From Symsagittifera roscoffensis (lineage: Eukaryota > Xenacoelomorpha > Acoela > Convolutidae), in the NCBI RefSeq assembly GCF_963678635.1, contig NC_087065.1:12051579-12111578 (forward strand): a stretch of 60,000 bases of DNA. The letters are read 5' to 3'. Below are positions 39,401 through 46,298 of the stretch, piece by piece. The position numbers were made by a program, and so were the translations under genes. A model generated the notes under the pieces. The model had not been told where the DNA came from. It saw only the letters and a list, made by a program, of their open reading frames with translations, and did no database searches. The number at the start of each line of letters is the position of its first letter. Position 1 is the first letter of the stretch.

Positions 39401-42400
39401 TCTGCCGCGTTTATTTTTGCTAAAAGATCTAAAGATTTTGATTTTGGGCCGTTTTGTGGTGCGTATTCATAGGTTCCAAATTGAAAAATCAGTCCCATAG
39501 ACCCCAAAATAAAAACGCAGTCGCATATGTCCCAAATCTTTTCAATTGGTCAAAAAACTGAATTAGCCGAGTCTTGGTTTAAGGTCGCCGGTGGGCGCGC
39601 TACGCCGCTTCGCGGCGATAACCGGCTCTAAATTTCGTATTGAGTCCTACCCTTTGGTGGCAAGCTCGCAACACGTTGGCACGGCAGCGGTGGTCACTAT
39701 TCTGCAGCTTGAGTTTATGCTGGTTGAACAGTAAACAATCAATCCATAAATTCGTTGGCTCAAATTTCAACCAATCAGAATTCAAGAAGATAAATTTTGG
39801 AACTTATGCGACTGATTTTTTATTTTGGAACCTATGAATATTGGAACCTATGAATATTGGAACCTATGAATATTGGAACCTATGAATATTGGAACCTATG
39901 AGAATTCACCCGTTTTGAGCATAAGACCCGAAGACAGATACTCTTCACGGTGAAGTCCCATTTGTACCAACGTTCATTTGTACCAAAATGAAAAATCGGT
40001 CCCATTTGTACCAAACTTATTTATCTCGTTTTCTGATTGGTCTAATTGTGAGCCAACGAATCATTAATTTAACTTTCAACTGTTCAAACAGAAGAACACT
40101 AAGCAGCAGAAAAGCGATTGACGCAGTCGTGCCAACGTGTTGCGAGCTTGCCAACAGAGGGTAGGACTCTATACGAAAATTAGAGCTGGTTATCGCCCCG
40201 AAGCGGCGACGCGCGCGTAGCGAGCCAATCGGCGACCTTAACCGAGACTCGGCTAATTTAGTCTTTTGACCAATTGAAAAGATTTGGAACTTATGCGACT
40301 GCTTTTTTATTTTGGAACCTATGGGACTGATTTTTTATTTTGGAACCTATGAATACTCACCGCTGTTTTGTCCGGTGTGCTCAGCATAGCATTGTACTGG
40401 TTACATGTCAGTATTTAGACAACCTCGTATTCAGACTGGTCAGTATTTAGACAAATGCTGTTTCAACTCAGAATCGAGACAAAGATTGTATTGTATATGT
40501 ATTATTTTATTATTACTGCTTTACATGTAGTATCTATCTTGTACCAAGTATTCTGTCCGAGCGTTGATATTACGCTATTCATTCTTCATCGACAGCCCGG
40601 CTAGCTCAGTCGGTAGAGCATGGGACTCTTAATCCCAGGGTCGTGGGTTCGAGCCCCACGTTGGGCGAGCTTTTTTTGAACAAAACTTGAACTTAGAAAC
40701 ACTGTTTTTCTCAAATTGTGTGAAGATTAGACAAAAAAAGAAGAGAACAAAAGTTGCTTAGATTTTCATCAGAATTAATACGGTGCAATTCTTTCTCCGA
40801 AATTCTCAACCAAAATTGTACCCCAAAAATGGGTAATTTAGGCTTTTTTCAATTAATCAAAAATTCCGCTGAAACTACTTTGTTAATTGATGAGGAATAT
40901 ATATCACAAGCTTGGGGGGGGGGGGGGGGTGTGTGTGGAAAAGAGCCTATGAAAAACATTTTTAGTCCTCACACTTATTCTGGTAAAACCTCTCGTGGGA
41001 GATGTGAGGTGCGGGGGGGGGGAGAGAAGAGTTCCAAACTTGGATATTCGAAAAAAAAGGCATTGATGCTTGCTTACGTGAGGTAGAAACAAGAAAATCT
41101 CTTCTTATTGTGAAGAAAGAAAGAGAACCTAATCTAATGATTTCCGCACCAACTGCTTTAAATATTTTTCATATGGAAGATATTTCGGGGAATTGTAGCA
41201 CAGAAGTTCCGTCGGAGAGACTACGATCGAAAGATTGTGGGTTCGAATCCCTGGCTATCGGTAGGGCTGATTGGTGTGGAGTAGTTGAAGCCCTGCGCTT
41301 GAGACGTCCAAGTGACCCTCTACATGCCTAGATCCGAACAGCCCTATAATGCGGTTGCGAAGAGCCCAGTCATACCCGCTCTTACAAATCAAGAGACTAC
41401 GGGGTTCAAGGTCAAGAGACTGAGGTGTATGACTGTAACCAAGTGCTGTACCGGCGCTCGGGTCAGGGATACGATTCATACTGTGTTGCAAAGCCCCCAT
41501 GTGGGAATGGCAGTTGTACCTGCCCTTACAAATCAAGAGACTACGGGGCAAAGGTCAAGAGACTGAGGGGAAGCTGCTCCACATGGAACAACATTTTTAA
41601 CAGGGTTTCCTGTTTTATTTTCGTGGCTCTTTTTCCTTCCCCCCATCTCATCAATAAGCATCAATTTTATGGTGTAACGAGGGGTGAAGACCAAATACGT
41701 TTTTCATGGGCTCTTCCCCCCCCCCCCCACCCACCTTCTACGATCATTAATTTAATGGTGTAACGAGTGGTTTTACAAGGTTAAATATAAAGACCAAATG
41801 TGTTTGGCACATCCTAATGGAAGCGTTTTACAGTGCCGAAGTACAAAAGTGCCGAAAAAGGCGGGAAAACTTGAGAATTATTTACACGCATTTTTAAAGA
41901 GCGGGAAATTACTGACGCTTATTATCAGAGAAAATCGCTCCAATTTTGGCGCCAATATGTATGCAACTGCAAATTAAACAATTATTTTGCCGCCAAAACG
42001 TCTAAATTGCAAATTTTCTCGCTCAAAATCTTAAAGTCTTACTTAAGATTGCAAACGATCGCTGTTTAATTTTTGATTGCCGCACTGGGCTCTTTTTCCT
42101 TTTCCCCCCACTTGCAATTTTTTACATGTAAATTTGTTGACCACAATGTCCGATTGTTATGAAAAATTACATACAGACCAATAAGGCCACGACAAACATA
42201 TTTGGTCTTCATACTCAACCTCGTAAAACCACTCGTTACACTAATATATTGAAGCTGGTGTGAGGTGGGGGGGGAAGGAAAAAGAGCCAAATTCAATTTA
42301 CATACACGCATCTACTTAACAATCACCCTCCCTTTGTTTGGTGTTTACTTATAAATTGCCACCCCTATTAATAAAAGCAGTAAATTAGCGCTAGAGCTTT

Positions 42401-45400
42401 GTATTGAGAATTCTAATTTTGCTGCAATCTGATTGGTCAAAAATGCGTTACATTAATCTACTTAAGAATTGCCCCCTCCCCCTTTCTTAAAGAGGGGGGG
42501 GGGGCAATTATTAAATAGATCCACATACACTACCTGCGATACAACAAGTATAAGAGTAAAACAGCAAGAGACTAAAGAAATATCCAAGAGGACTTCTAAC
42601 GCTGTTACTGTTGAAGAAATAACAAGTAAAAAAAATTCTTTTGTTTAAAATCATGCAAACTTTTTGAAGAGTTCCAAACGGGGTTGAAATTGAACATTCG
42701 CAAAACTGAACTTGGGGTCACAATCTTATCGTTTTCATAAACAAAGAAGGGAAATTTGTAGGAAACCAAGTACTAGGTAAACAAGCCAGTCAGAATTAAA
42801 TCCGACAGCTAATCAGCTTAAACTCAAAGCTCAACTAAATATATTCGGCTAAATCGCATTGGAAAAAACATGTACTGCCCAAATGTACTGAATGAAAAAT
42901 GGTTTACACAAATCGGAAATTATACCGAGAGCTTAATCGACGACCATAAAGCCAAAAAACCATCAGCAAAAATTAATACCGGCTTATGTCCCTCTTTTAA
43001 GTCCCCTAAGTCCCTCTTTCTCTCATAAATTACTCAAACAAAAATTTTTTCGTCATCAAGCGACGCAGTAAGAGGCCACAAGGTCAATATAAAATAAGCC
43101 GAAACTGATTAAGTCGGAAAAAACATGATATATCTAGTTGGTAAAATAGCAACTAAGGTAAAAATCGTTTTTCGACTTTTCCGAATTTATTAAATGCTAA
43201 AGATAACAAGCAATTACAATGAAAATCGTTTATAGTAAAAACAAACTATTCTTAGATGTGGCAACTAAGCAGGCAATACAAAAGCAGACAAAAAGTAGGC
43301 CGACAATTTTTCTTGAAACAGATTACTTCACGTTTGGAAAAAAAGAGGTCCCAGTCAAATCGGAACCCAGGACCTTTTGCCATCCCAGGTTTTTTCGTAA
43401 CTTCTAGGCTAAGTGTGCAGGATACACAAAAAAATTGATTTCCTTATGAAGCAATGTACCATTAGGAGTCCAGATGACTCATGTGAACAAAGCTATTAAC
43501 GGAAAAACTCTAGTATCCGATTGCAATACCCTTTCTCACGCAATGGTAGAAAAAAATCTTTTTGACTTCTGATGTTTAAAGCTGCAATAAATGTTGCCAG
43601 CGTGAACTAGTTAACAGAATGTTAATACATTTCTTAAATGCAAATTGCCGTATTCACAATTTTGCAAATATTTCATTTAGTAAATTTCACAGGAGACAGG
43701 AACAGAATCAAAACTTCAGATTTGTCTTGATCTATATAGAAAAACATTCTGTTCGAAAACAGAAACATCCAAAAGCAACTGAATGCAAAACAAGCATCTG
43801 TTAAAAAAAGCTTAGCAAGCAGTAAAAAGCCGAAAATAGTTGAGCATACACCCGTTCAGCCCAAAAAAGTTTTAATAGCACCGGCAGAAAAATCTAACAC
43901 AAGAATCTATTTTCGCTCATCAAATGTCGTAAAATCAGGCAACTAAACCAATATAATCCACAGTTATTGCAAGGGTAACACAGAGGCGAAGCTGCGTTTC
44001 ACATTACTTGCAATACAAAATAAGAGAGACGCTAAGTCGAAAAAAGAGAAAAAGCCGAAAAAACGAGTCAGGCTTATTTTGAAACAAAAAAAACTACCAA
44101 CAACGAAATTTGAAAGAAGCAACGGAAGAAAAGTTTATAAGCGGCAACATAGCCGAAAATATCTTAGCAAAAAAACTTTCACTCGAAAAAAACTCTTAAA
44201 ATACTTGAAAACTATTTAAAAATTGTTTAAGCCCCCTCCTCATTACACACGCAAACAAATAATTTATCGCTCAACAAACAACAAAATATGAGGGCAATAA
44301 GTCCATATAGTATAGGAAACGACAAAAAAAATTGCTCTGATTAAAAAATAAGCCCTGAAAATCAAACATCTAACCTACAGATTACGATTCCACGTCTGCG
44401 CCACACAAACTTAATTAAAGGCAACAACACATCAAATGAGATAGAAACATAGCCAACAGGCAGTTGGAAAAAATTCAAGTAAACAGAAATAAACTTACTT
44501 TCTGCAAAAATTTCAACTTTCCAATTTCCAAGAGAAAATAGTTAGGCTTAAAGTTTTTTTGAATTTCTAGAACGATTTACGATGGGCGTTTTTTTGATAA
44601 AATTACACCAATTTGAGAAAACTTGATCAATATATCAATTTTTTAATTCGCTGGAAAATCTGAAACTTAAATTCCATTTTGGGAACTAGAATTCGATCAC
44701 GCTTTTCGCGACCTTTACACTTTTTTTGTTCAATACTAGATTCTGCCTTCCTTTTACTTTTACAAAAAAATGAATTGAATTTAAAAAGAAAACCGCAAAA
44801 AAGTAAACTTGAGCCTGAACAAATTTAAATACTGAAAAAAAATCATCGAGGCTTATATAAGAGTCTGAACTACGTTTATCGACTCTTAAAATATGTCATC
44901 AATAAACACAATGCTCACTAGCTCGCTTGTGTAAAAACTGAATCATAAGTATCACCTTTCTGTTGAAGAAACTCAAAAAGTATTAAGCACTTACCAAGCA
45001 GGCTGCCCACTGTGACTGGGTGGCCTTTGGTGGGAGAAGTGCTTCTTCTCGTGGAGTTATTGGTCGTCGTTCCCCTCATTAGGGCGGAAACAGAGTCTCT
45101 GTTGGCATTGAGGGCCCACCTCTTCTCCAACTGCGTCAGCTGCCACTGCAGTTCCCTAATATACAGAAAAAGGTAGTATATAATTAAGCCAACCGAAGTA
45201 TAAACCAGTCAAAAAATATTTAATTGTTATTAAAAAGTTCAGTAACAATTATGTAACAGTTACAAAAGTCTAAAGTTTAAATCAAATGTTATAACTTTCA
45301 GTTGGTTTACATGTTCTGCGAATTTTCGGATGGTATAAATATACAATTTCGGCTTGTATATTTATGCTCAGACATCACGCCACATATTACGAGCTCAATT

Positions 45401-46298
45401 TACATTTCCTTGATTTCGGTTTTACCAATCCATTCCTAAATACACAGTTCGAATAGCGGGTGGCGAAACACAAGTAATTTTGGCGAAACGAATTCACATT
45501 CAAGTCATTTGAACAAAATTATACACACTGGGGCTTAAATAGTACTTACGGTGTATATCAGCGATGTCCAAGTTGGTTGCTGTGTATGTCCAAACTATTA
45601 GGGTCAAATATTTCTAAACTTCTCATGTCAAAATTGATAATTTGTGTCCACTGATCAATTTAAAAAAAAAACTTTTCCTCATTTCCATTGTATAGAAAAG
45701 ATGTAAAAACAAACTCCAGAAGCCAAAGAGTCTTCTATCTTATTCTTAGGACTCAGGATGCAAGTATTAAACTTCGAATGAAGATTCGCAGCGCTGACAT
45801 TAAAAACAGCAGACAGTAAAGGGAGAAACATTCTAACTTGTAAATTTAGTCTCAAACTACCTGATATTAGCTGCATCCTTGTCCTTCTGAGACATGTGGC
45901 TGCTCTTTTCAGTGGCTACTTCATGCTCCAACTCCTGAATTCGACCTTCGATTCTATCGATGTAATCTTTCTTCTCTAGCAACTCCAGCCTCATTTTTTC
46001 AACTGTTCTATTATTCACATATGCTGATACTGGAGAACTAGTTGTACTAGTCCTCGCCAACTTCGCATTGGGCGAGGGCGATAGCCTTGAAGGTGAAACT
46101 GATGAATTTTTCTTGTTTTGACCTGAGTTGACCTCTGCAGGACTTTTATGAGTATTGATTGGCACGTTTGATTCTGCTTTATGATTGGCTGTCGTGGGTG
46201 AAGATGAGGGTGAAAATGGGTTGCGCATATTGTTGTTATTGTTAGCCATCATCTGCTGTAAACCACGCAATTCGGTATCCCGGTCATCTAGCAGATCC
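15098..46298 (-). CDS. CEP162: CEP162-like centrosomal/ciliary coiled-coil protein (C-terminal ten exons)
   Basis: Ten minus-strand exons join with every phase matching: 46298-45861, 45155-45005, 36352-36255, 35334-35137, 34866-34755, 25822-25529, 19941-19739, 19348-19124, 16125-15976, 15406-15098. Together they give about 725 codons and a stop at 15100-15098. The first exon has a Ser/Pro/Asn-rich linker; most of the rest is predicted coiled coil. The last two exons (VLIKHLREQ..., then KFKVELDTMLQLLHSL and VKLP) resemble from memory the C-terminus of CEP162, a microtubule-binding centriolar protein that helps assemble the ciliary transition zone with CEP290. That identity is recognition, not a search; another centrosomal coiled-coil protein is possible. 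The 5' exons, right of 46298, were not found. Introns reach 8.9 kb and one contains a complete gene on the other strand. Confidence 0.6.
15976..16125 (-). CDS. CEP162: CEP162-like exon I
   Basis: 150 bp, 50 codons, from VLIKHLREQMLASAAQESEV to IARIKEAQTP, acceptor GCGTTAG, donor CCT|GTTAGT. The open frame continues past the donor, but conserved text resumes in the next exon, so the donor was placed here. Confidence 0.72.
16224..16334. repeat. short C/G-capped inverted-repeat element
   Basis: Starts CCCCCTATGGTACC...AATTGCA and ends TGCAATTTTTGTACC...GGGGGGGG, giving loosely matching inverted ends. Shares its left arm with 8561-8595 (inverted). Confidence 0.5.
17500..18130 (+). repeat. dispersed repeat, copy 1
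   Basis: Diverged but co-linear with 49560-50140: shared AGGATAnCnGGTTACTGTG, TTCGACAGTCATAGTAATAT and CCCCATTTTCAATGGTCGG blocks in the same order and spacing. A third, partial copy is inverted at about 4650-4925. Confidence 0.72.
18480..18950 (-). mobile_element. cluster of three tRNA-derived modules
   Basis: Minus strand: B-box-like GGTTCGAATGC near 18535; an A-box TGGTCGAGTGGG (18708-18719) with a B-box-like CGGTCGAATCC (about 18663-18674) forming a Leu/Ser-tRNA-like body; and GGTTTGAATCC near 18855. The modules are separated by related AAAAAGCANNTCTnTAAAGT...AAGAAAAA text also found at 14095. I read it as tandem or multi-headed SINE copies. Confidence 0.55.
19124..19348 (-). CDS. CEP162: CEP162-like exon H
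   Basis: 225 bp, exactly 75 codons, encoding a continuous coiled coil (LLETRLAETERKLANEQQ ... MAQMQSKVSTQE). The acceptor TGCATAG is pyrimidine-poor; donor GAG|GTGAAT. Confidence 0.75.
19739..19941 (-). CDS. CEP162: CEP162-like exon G
   Basis: 203 bp, acceptor GATTGCAG, consensus donor GTAAGT. An acidic Ser-rich linker leads into HELMTENEQLKLK. Phases fit both neighbours. Confidence 0.78.
20590..21300 (+). repeat. diverged tandem satellite, period about 155-172 bp
   Basis: About four head-to-tail units. Each has CATATCTCGGAAA, a GAGCAGTCA-like block, CAAGATTTnnAACCTCTGAGAGTACC and GTTGAGAATTTC in the same order, beginning near 20636, 20808, 20960 and 21124. Confidence 0.8.
21521..21910 (+). 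mobile_element. TIR element copy, right end decayed
   Basis: Left end ATTGGAAAAGAGTAATGAATG at 21530-21550, then the same ordered internal blocks as 37617-38040. The right TIR is not recognisable. Confidence 0.65.
22606..22802 (-). CDS. candidate alternative terminal exon, unidentified
   Basis: After an acceptor TAGTATAG the minus strand is open for about 64 codons to TGA at 22608-22606, in a balanced, non-repetitive composition (FGPGDEEIIAEDLLKF, GINWTDDIAWIQMPG). It would start with 2 nt, the phase left by CEP162-like exon F, so an alternative short isoform is possible. Otherwise it is a pseudogene fragment or an exon of another gene. I do not recognise the family. Confidence 0.3.
22989..23165 (+). 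CDS. candidate exon, unidentified
   Basis: Between an acceptor (CTAGAACAG) and a donor (CAA|GTAAGA) the plus strand reads DTSEEMECSMESSGTFGTEG, a lysine-rich patch and KRMLSLTAYFIGRNHFNHNK. The balanced composition looks coding, but no partner exon was found. It lies 187 bp from the minus-strand candidate at 22606-22802. Confidence 0.28.
23715..24520 (+). repeat. diverged tandem array, irregular units of about 180-300 bp
   Basis: The block TTCGATTGAAC followed by CAGATTT...GGGnnGGTAGTTT, AAACGGTCAAAAA and a GTGGCCGCTnAnGCAG box recurs in order near 23755, 23970, 24150 and 24450. Confidence 0.7.
25529..25822 (-). CDS. CEP162: CEP162-like exon F
   Basis: 294 bp, acceptor TTTTTTTTAG, donor AAAG|GTGAGG. 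Encodes EKKRIENVENRLRALLGELE and further heptads, then a Ser/Gly linker. Starts with 2 nt and ends phase 1. The 8.9-kb intron before it holds the nested plus-strand gene and a 1.78-kb tandem duplication. Confidence 0.78.
26778..26905 (+). CDS. nested gene copy 1, exon 1
   Basis: ATG followed by DSGTARPKPEIKTDSKGGRK and a short helix (FIDRISHIRHML); donor ACAG|GTAATG, phase 2. Confidence 0.72.
26778..30304 (+). CDS. unrecognised coiled-coil protein, nested copy 1 (five exons)
   Basis: Exons 26778-26905, 27112-27981, 28286-28682, 29025-29457 and 29760-30304 join in phase to 2373 nt, about 790 aa, from ATG 26778 to TAA 30302-30304, with AATAAA at 30364. The N-terminal 330 residues are basic, Ser/Arg-rich and probably disordered. 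After about residue 400 coiled coils follow (RYEQSLVKYIEQLQGRFDHL; ERNVFMRRQRDVDKQRLQSA), ending in a helical segment (LSQEIASLTIQLKNSNRTIE) and a short basic tail. The junction between exons 2 and 3 is the least certain: a stronger donor at 28002 is out of phase with the acceptors. No enzymatic motif is visible, so a cytoskeletal or centrosomal scaffold is only a guess. It lies wholly inside a CEP162-like intron, antisense to it. Confidence 0.72.
27112..27981 (+). CDS. nested gene copy 1, exon 2
   Basis: Acceptor CATGTTTAG inside a longer open frame; completes an Arg codon to give MYRLRKEGR. Long Ser/Arg/Asn-rich region. Donor AAAAG|GTTAGA, phase 2; read-through continues to 28123. Confidence 0.65.
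28286..28682 (+). CDS. nested gene copy 1, exon 3
   Basis: Acceptor at TTTAGCAG (an alternative AG lies 3 bp upstream). Encodes EKVMEWLSVQQ through an acidic region to a coiled coil; donor AGG|GTATGA, phase 0. Confidence 0.68.
29025..29457 (+). CDS. nested gene copy 1, exon 4
   Basis: Acceptor TTTTTCTTCAG, then VVSEFETMNKKWALDKERLE. Ends AACA|GTGAAT in phase 1, which joins exon 5 to give ENNMHDELNS. Confidence 0.7.
29760..30304 (+). CDS. nested gene copy 1, exon 5 with stop
   Basis: Acceptor GTGCTTTTCAG; coiled coil, then a Ser-rich region (DESSVLTQTICSRVS) and C-terminal helices ending LTSHQLDFI-stop style text; TAA at 30302-30304. Confidence 0.75.
30364..30369 (+). promoter_or_regulatory. 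polyadenylation signal, nested gene copy 1
   Basis: AATAAA 60 bp after the stop codon. Confidence 0.55.
30520..30790 (+). repeat. SINE-like GAGGCGAAGC module
   Basis: CGCAGAGGCGAAGCTGCACT and CGCAAACACCAGCAAGAAAACG match the module at 14053; related text occurs near 43980 and 55150. The same module ends copy 2 at the right edge of the window. Confidence 0.5.
31362..31776 (+). mobile_element. TIR element copy
   Basis: Ends AGAGCCAATGAAC and GTTCATTGACTCT are inverted repeats with one mismatch; the interior is co-linear with 37617-38040. Repeated at 33144-33558 by the tandem duplication. Confidence 0.75.
32436..32571 (+). mobile_element. truncated TIR element (left part only)
   Basis: Begins AAGAGTAATGAACG and stops at the duplication junction; its full counterpart is 34220-34658. 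Confidence 0.8.
32572..34357 (+). repeat. 1.78-kb tandem duplication, unit 2
   Basis: Second unit. It ends inside the intact TIR element 34220-34658, so the duplication breakpoint lies in that element; the junction shares the bases TTA. Confidence 0.95.
33144..33558 (+). mobile_element. TIR element copy (duplicate of 31362-31776)
   Basis: Same element carried in unit 2 of the tandem duplication. Confidence 0.75.
34220..34658 (+). mobile_element. TIR element copy, both ends intact (439 bp)
   Basis: Perfect 14-bp inverted ends AAGAGTAATGAACG (34220-34233) and CGTTCATTACTCTT (34645-34658). No coding capacity; MITE-like. Its right end lies 97 bp from CEP162-like exon E. Confidence 0.85.
34755..34866 (-). 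CDS. CEP162: CEP162-like exon E
   Basis: 112 bp, acceptor AATTTTAG, consensus donor A|GTAAGT. Encodes a heptad-patterned coiled coil (NDKVAQLEAQVADLKRQLK) and ends in phase 1. Confidence 0.78.
35137..35334 (-). CDS. CEP162: CEP162-like exon D
   Basis: 198 bp, phase 0 to phase 0, acceptor TTTTGCAG, donor GAG|GTAAGC. Encodes a coiled coil (YEFKVKKLESELSVARNELA), then a basic Ser/Pro linker (KRARSKSPRN) and VYLEQELE. Confidence 0.78.
35985..36152. mobile_element. partial copy of the GGCTCTTTTCC TIR element
   Basis: Shares GCAATTTTTTA...GTAAATTTGTT with 42088-42291 and ends GGGAGTGGGAAGGAAAAGAGCC. Lies 100 bp downstream of CEP162-like exon C in gene orientation. Confidence 0.5.
36255..36352 (-). 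CDS. CEP162: CEP162-like exon C
   Basis: 98-bp coiled-coil exon reading DKVHRLETELACKEEKAS...HQKYANVK, acceptor ATGTTTAG, donor AAG|GTCAGT. It begins with 2 nt and ends in phase 0, as its neighbours require. Confidence 0.75.
37617..38040 (+). mobile_element. TIR element, reference copy (424 bp)
   Basis: Perfect 14-bp inverted ends AAGAGTAATGAACG (37617-37630) and CGTTCATTACTCTT (38027-38040). A short palindrome CCAATCGAAGATTGG sits just outside the left end. The interior is AT-rich, without an ORF. Confidence 0.85.
38230..38320 (+). other. tRNA-like relic
   Basis: A-box-like TAGCCGAGAGTTAATATG and B-box-like GGGTTAGAACCTC at tRNA-like spacing, without a clean acceptor stem. tRNA pseudogene or SINE head. 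Confidence 0.4.
39460..40358. mobile_element. large fold-back (inverted repeat) element
   Basis: Arms 39460-39795 and 40019-40358 are inverted repeats of about 335 bp, including CGTATTCATAGGTTCC, AAAATCAGTCCCATAG, CAATTGGTC, a GC-rich GGTCGCCGRTKGGC block, GGCAAGCTCGCAACACGTTGG and CAACGAAT-type text. The central 220 bp has a 16-bp tandem repeat (39825-39902) and a repeated CCCATTTGTACCA. A partial third copy of the arm lies at 52625-52735. No transposase is visible. Confidence 0.85.
39825..39902 (+). repeat. 16-bp tandem repeat inside the fold-back loop
   Basis: Five copies of TTGGAACCTATGAATA. The same words occur singly in both arms, where they alternate with ACTGATTTTTTATT. Confidence 0.9.
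40595..40667 (+). tRNA. tRNA-Lys (anticodon CUU)
   Basis: 73 nt without intron. The acceptor stem GCCCGGC pairs with GTTGGGC (G-U allowed), discriminator G. A-box TAGCTCAGTCGG, anticodon stem TGGGA/TCCCA with loop CTCTTAA (anticodon CTT at 40628-40630), B-box GGTTCGAGCCC, TΨC stem GTGGG/CCCAC. All arms are intact, and a run of seven T follows at 40671. Sequence is that of the conserved metazoan tRNA-Lys-CUU, so it is very probably functional. Confidence 0.97.
40671..40677 (+). terminator. Pol III terminator of tRNA-Lys
   Basis: T7 run three bases after the mature 3' end. Confidence 0.9.
40912..41030. repeat. G-tract element related to the GGCTCTTTTCC family
   Basis: Two long G-runs flank TGTGTGTGGAAAAGAGCC and CCTCTCGTGGGAGATGTGAGGTGC; the AAAAGAGCC end matches the TIR of 42088-42291. 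Confidence 0.5.
41160..41575 (+). repeat. tRNA-like head followed by an internal direct repeat
   Basis: A-box-like TAGCACAGAAG (about 41197) and a B-box TGGGTTCGAATCCC (about 41238) at tRNA-like spacing. Downstream, CTTACAAATCAAGAGACTAC and GGTCAAGAGACTGAG recur at about 41380-41425 and 41523-41568. Looks like a SINE with a duplicated body. Confidence 0.55.
41620..41830. repeat. two partial GGCTCTTTTCC-family copies
   Basis: GGCTCTTTTTCCTTCCCCCC and GGGCTCTTCCCCCCCC each precede ATnATTTnATGGTGTAACGAG and GACCAAAT, a duplicated arrangement about 95 bp apart. Confidence 0.55.
42088..42291. mobile_element. MITE-like element with GGCTCTTTTTCCTT termini
   Basis: Left end GGCTCTTTTTCCTTTTCCCC and right end GGGGGGAAGGAAAAAGAGCC are inverted repeats of about 20 bp. 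The ~200-bp interior shares text with 37200-37420 and 35985-36152. No ORF. Confidence 0.75.
42300..45000. other. intron, AT-rich with repeat fragments
   Basis: Holds a G/C-run pair near 42470-42505, a CACAGAGGCGAAGCTGCGTT module at about 43979 and a TIR-element copy (44458-44887). Short ORFs at 43219-43438 and 43619-43804 lack splice context. Confidence 0.5.
44458..44887 (+). mobile_element. TIR element copy, diverged
   Basis: AACAGGCAGTTGGAAAAAATTC at the left and TATAAGAGTCTGAACTACG...GACTCTT at the right; internal blocks as in 37617-38040. Confidence 0.65.
45005..45155 (-). CDS. CEP162: CEP162-like exon B
   Basis: Acceptor TATATTAG; begins by completing an arginine codon, then ELQWQLTQLEKRWALNANRD and a Ser/Thr-rich linker. 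Consensus donor GTAAGT at 45004-44999; ends phase 1. Confidence 0.75.
45861..46298 (-). CDS. CEP162: CEP162-like exon A
   Basis: Acceptor GATCTAG, first base completing a split codon, then DLLDDRDTELRGLQQMM. A run of asparagines and a Ser/Pro-rich linker follow, then a coiled coil (EKKDYIDRIEGRIQELEHEV). Donor ATCAG|GTAGTT; ends phase 2. The exon continues upstream of the first usable start-like codon, so it is internal. Confidence 0.75.

Larger units (their letters stand above)
36360..40590. other. intron with several repeat elements
   Basis: Contains a relative of the GGCTCTTTTCC element (about 37200-37420), an intact TIR element (37617-38040), a tRNA-like relic (38230-38320) and the large fold-back element (39460-40358). 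No exon supported. Confidence 0.6.

Noticed and set aside
43219-43804. Short ORFs of 60-62 codons
   Set aside because: AT-rich, lysine/asparagine-biased and without splice sites or recognisable motifs.
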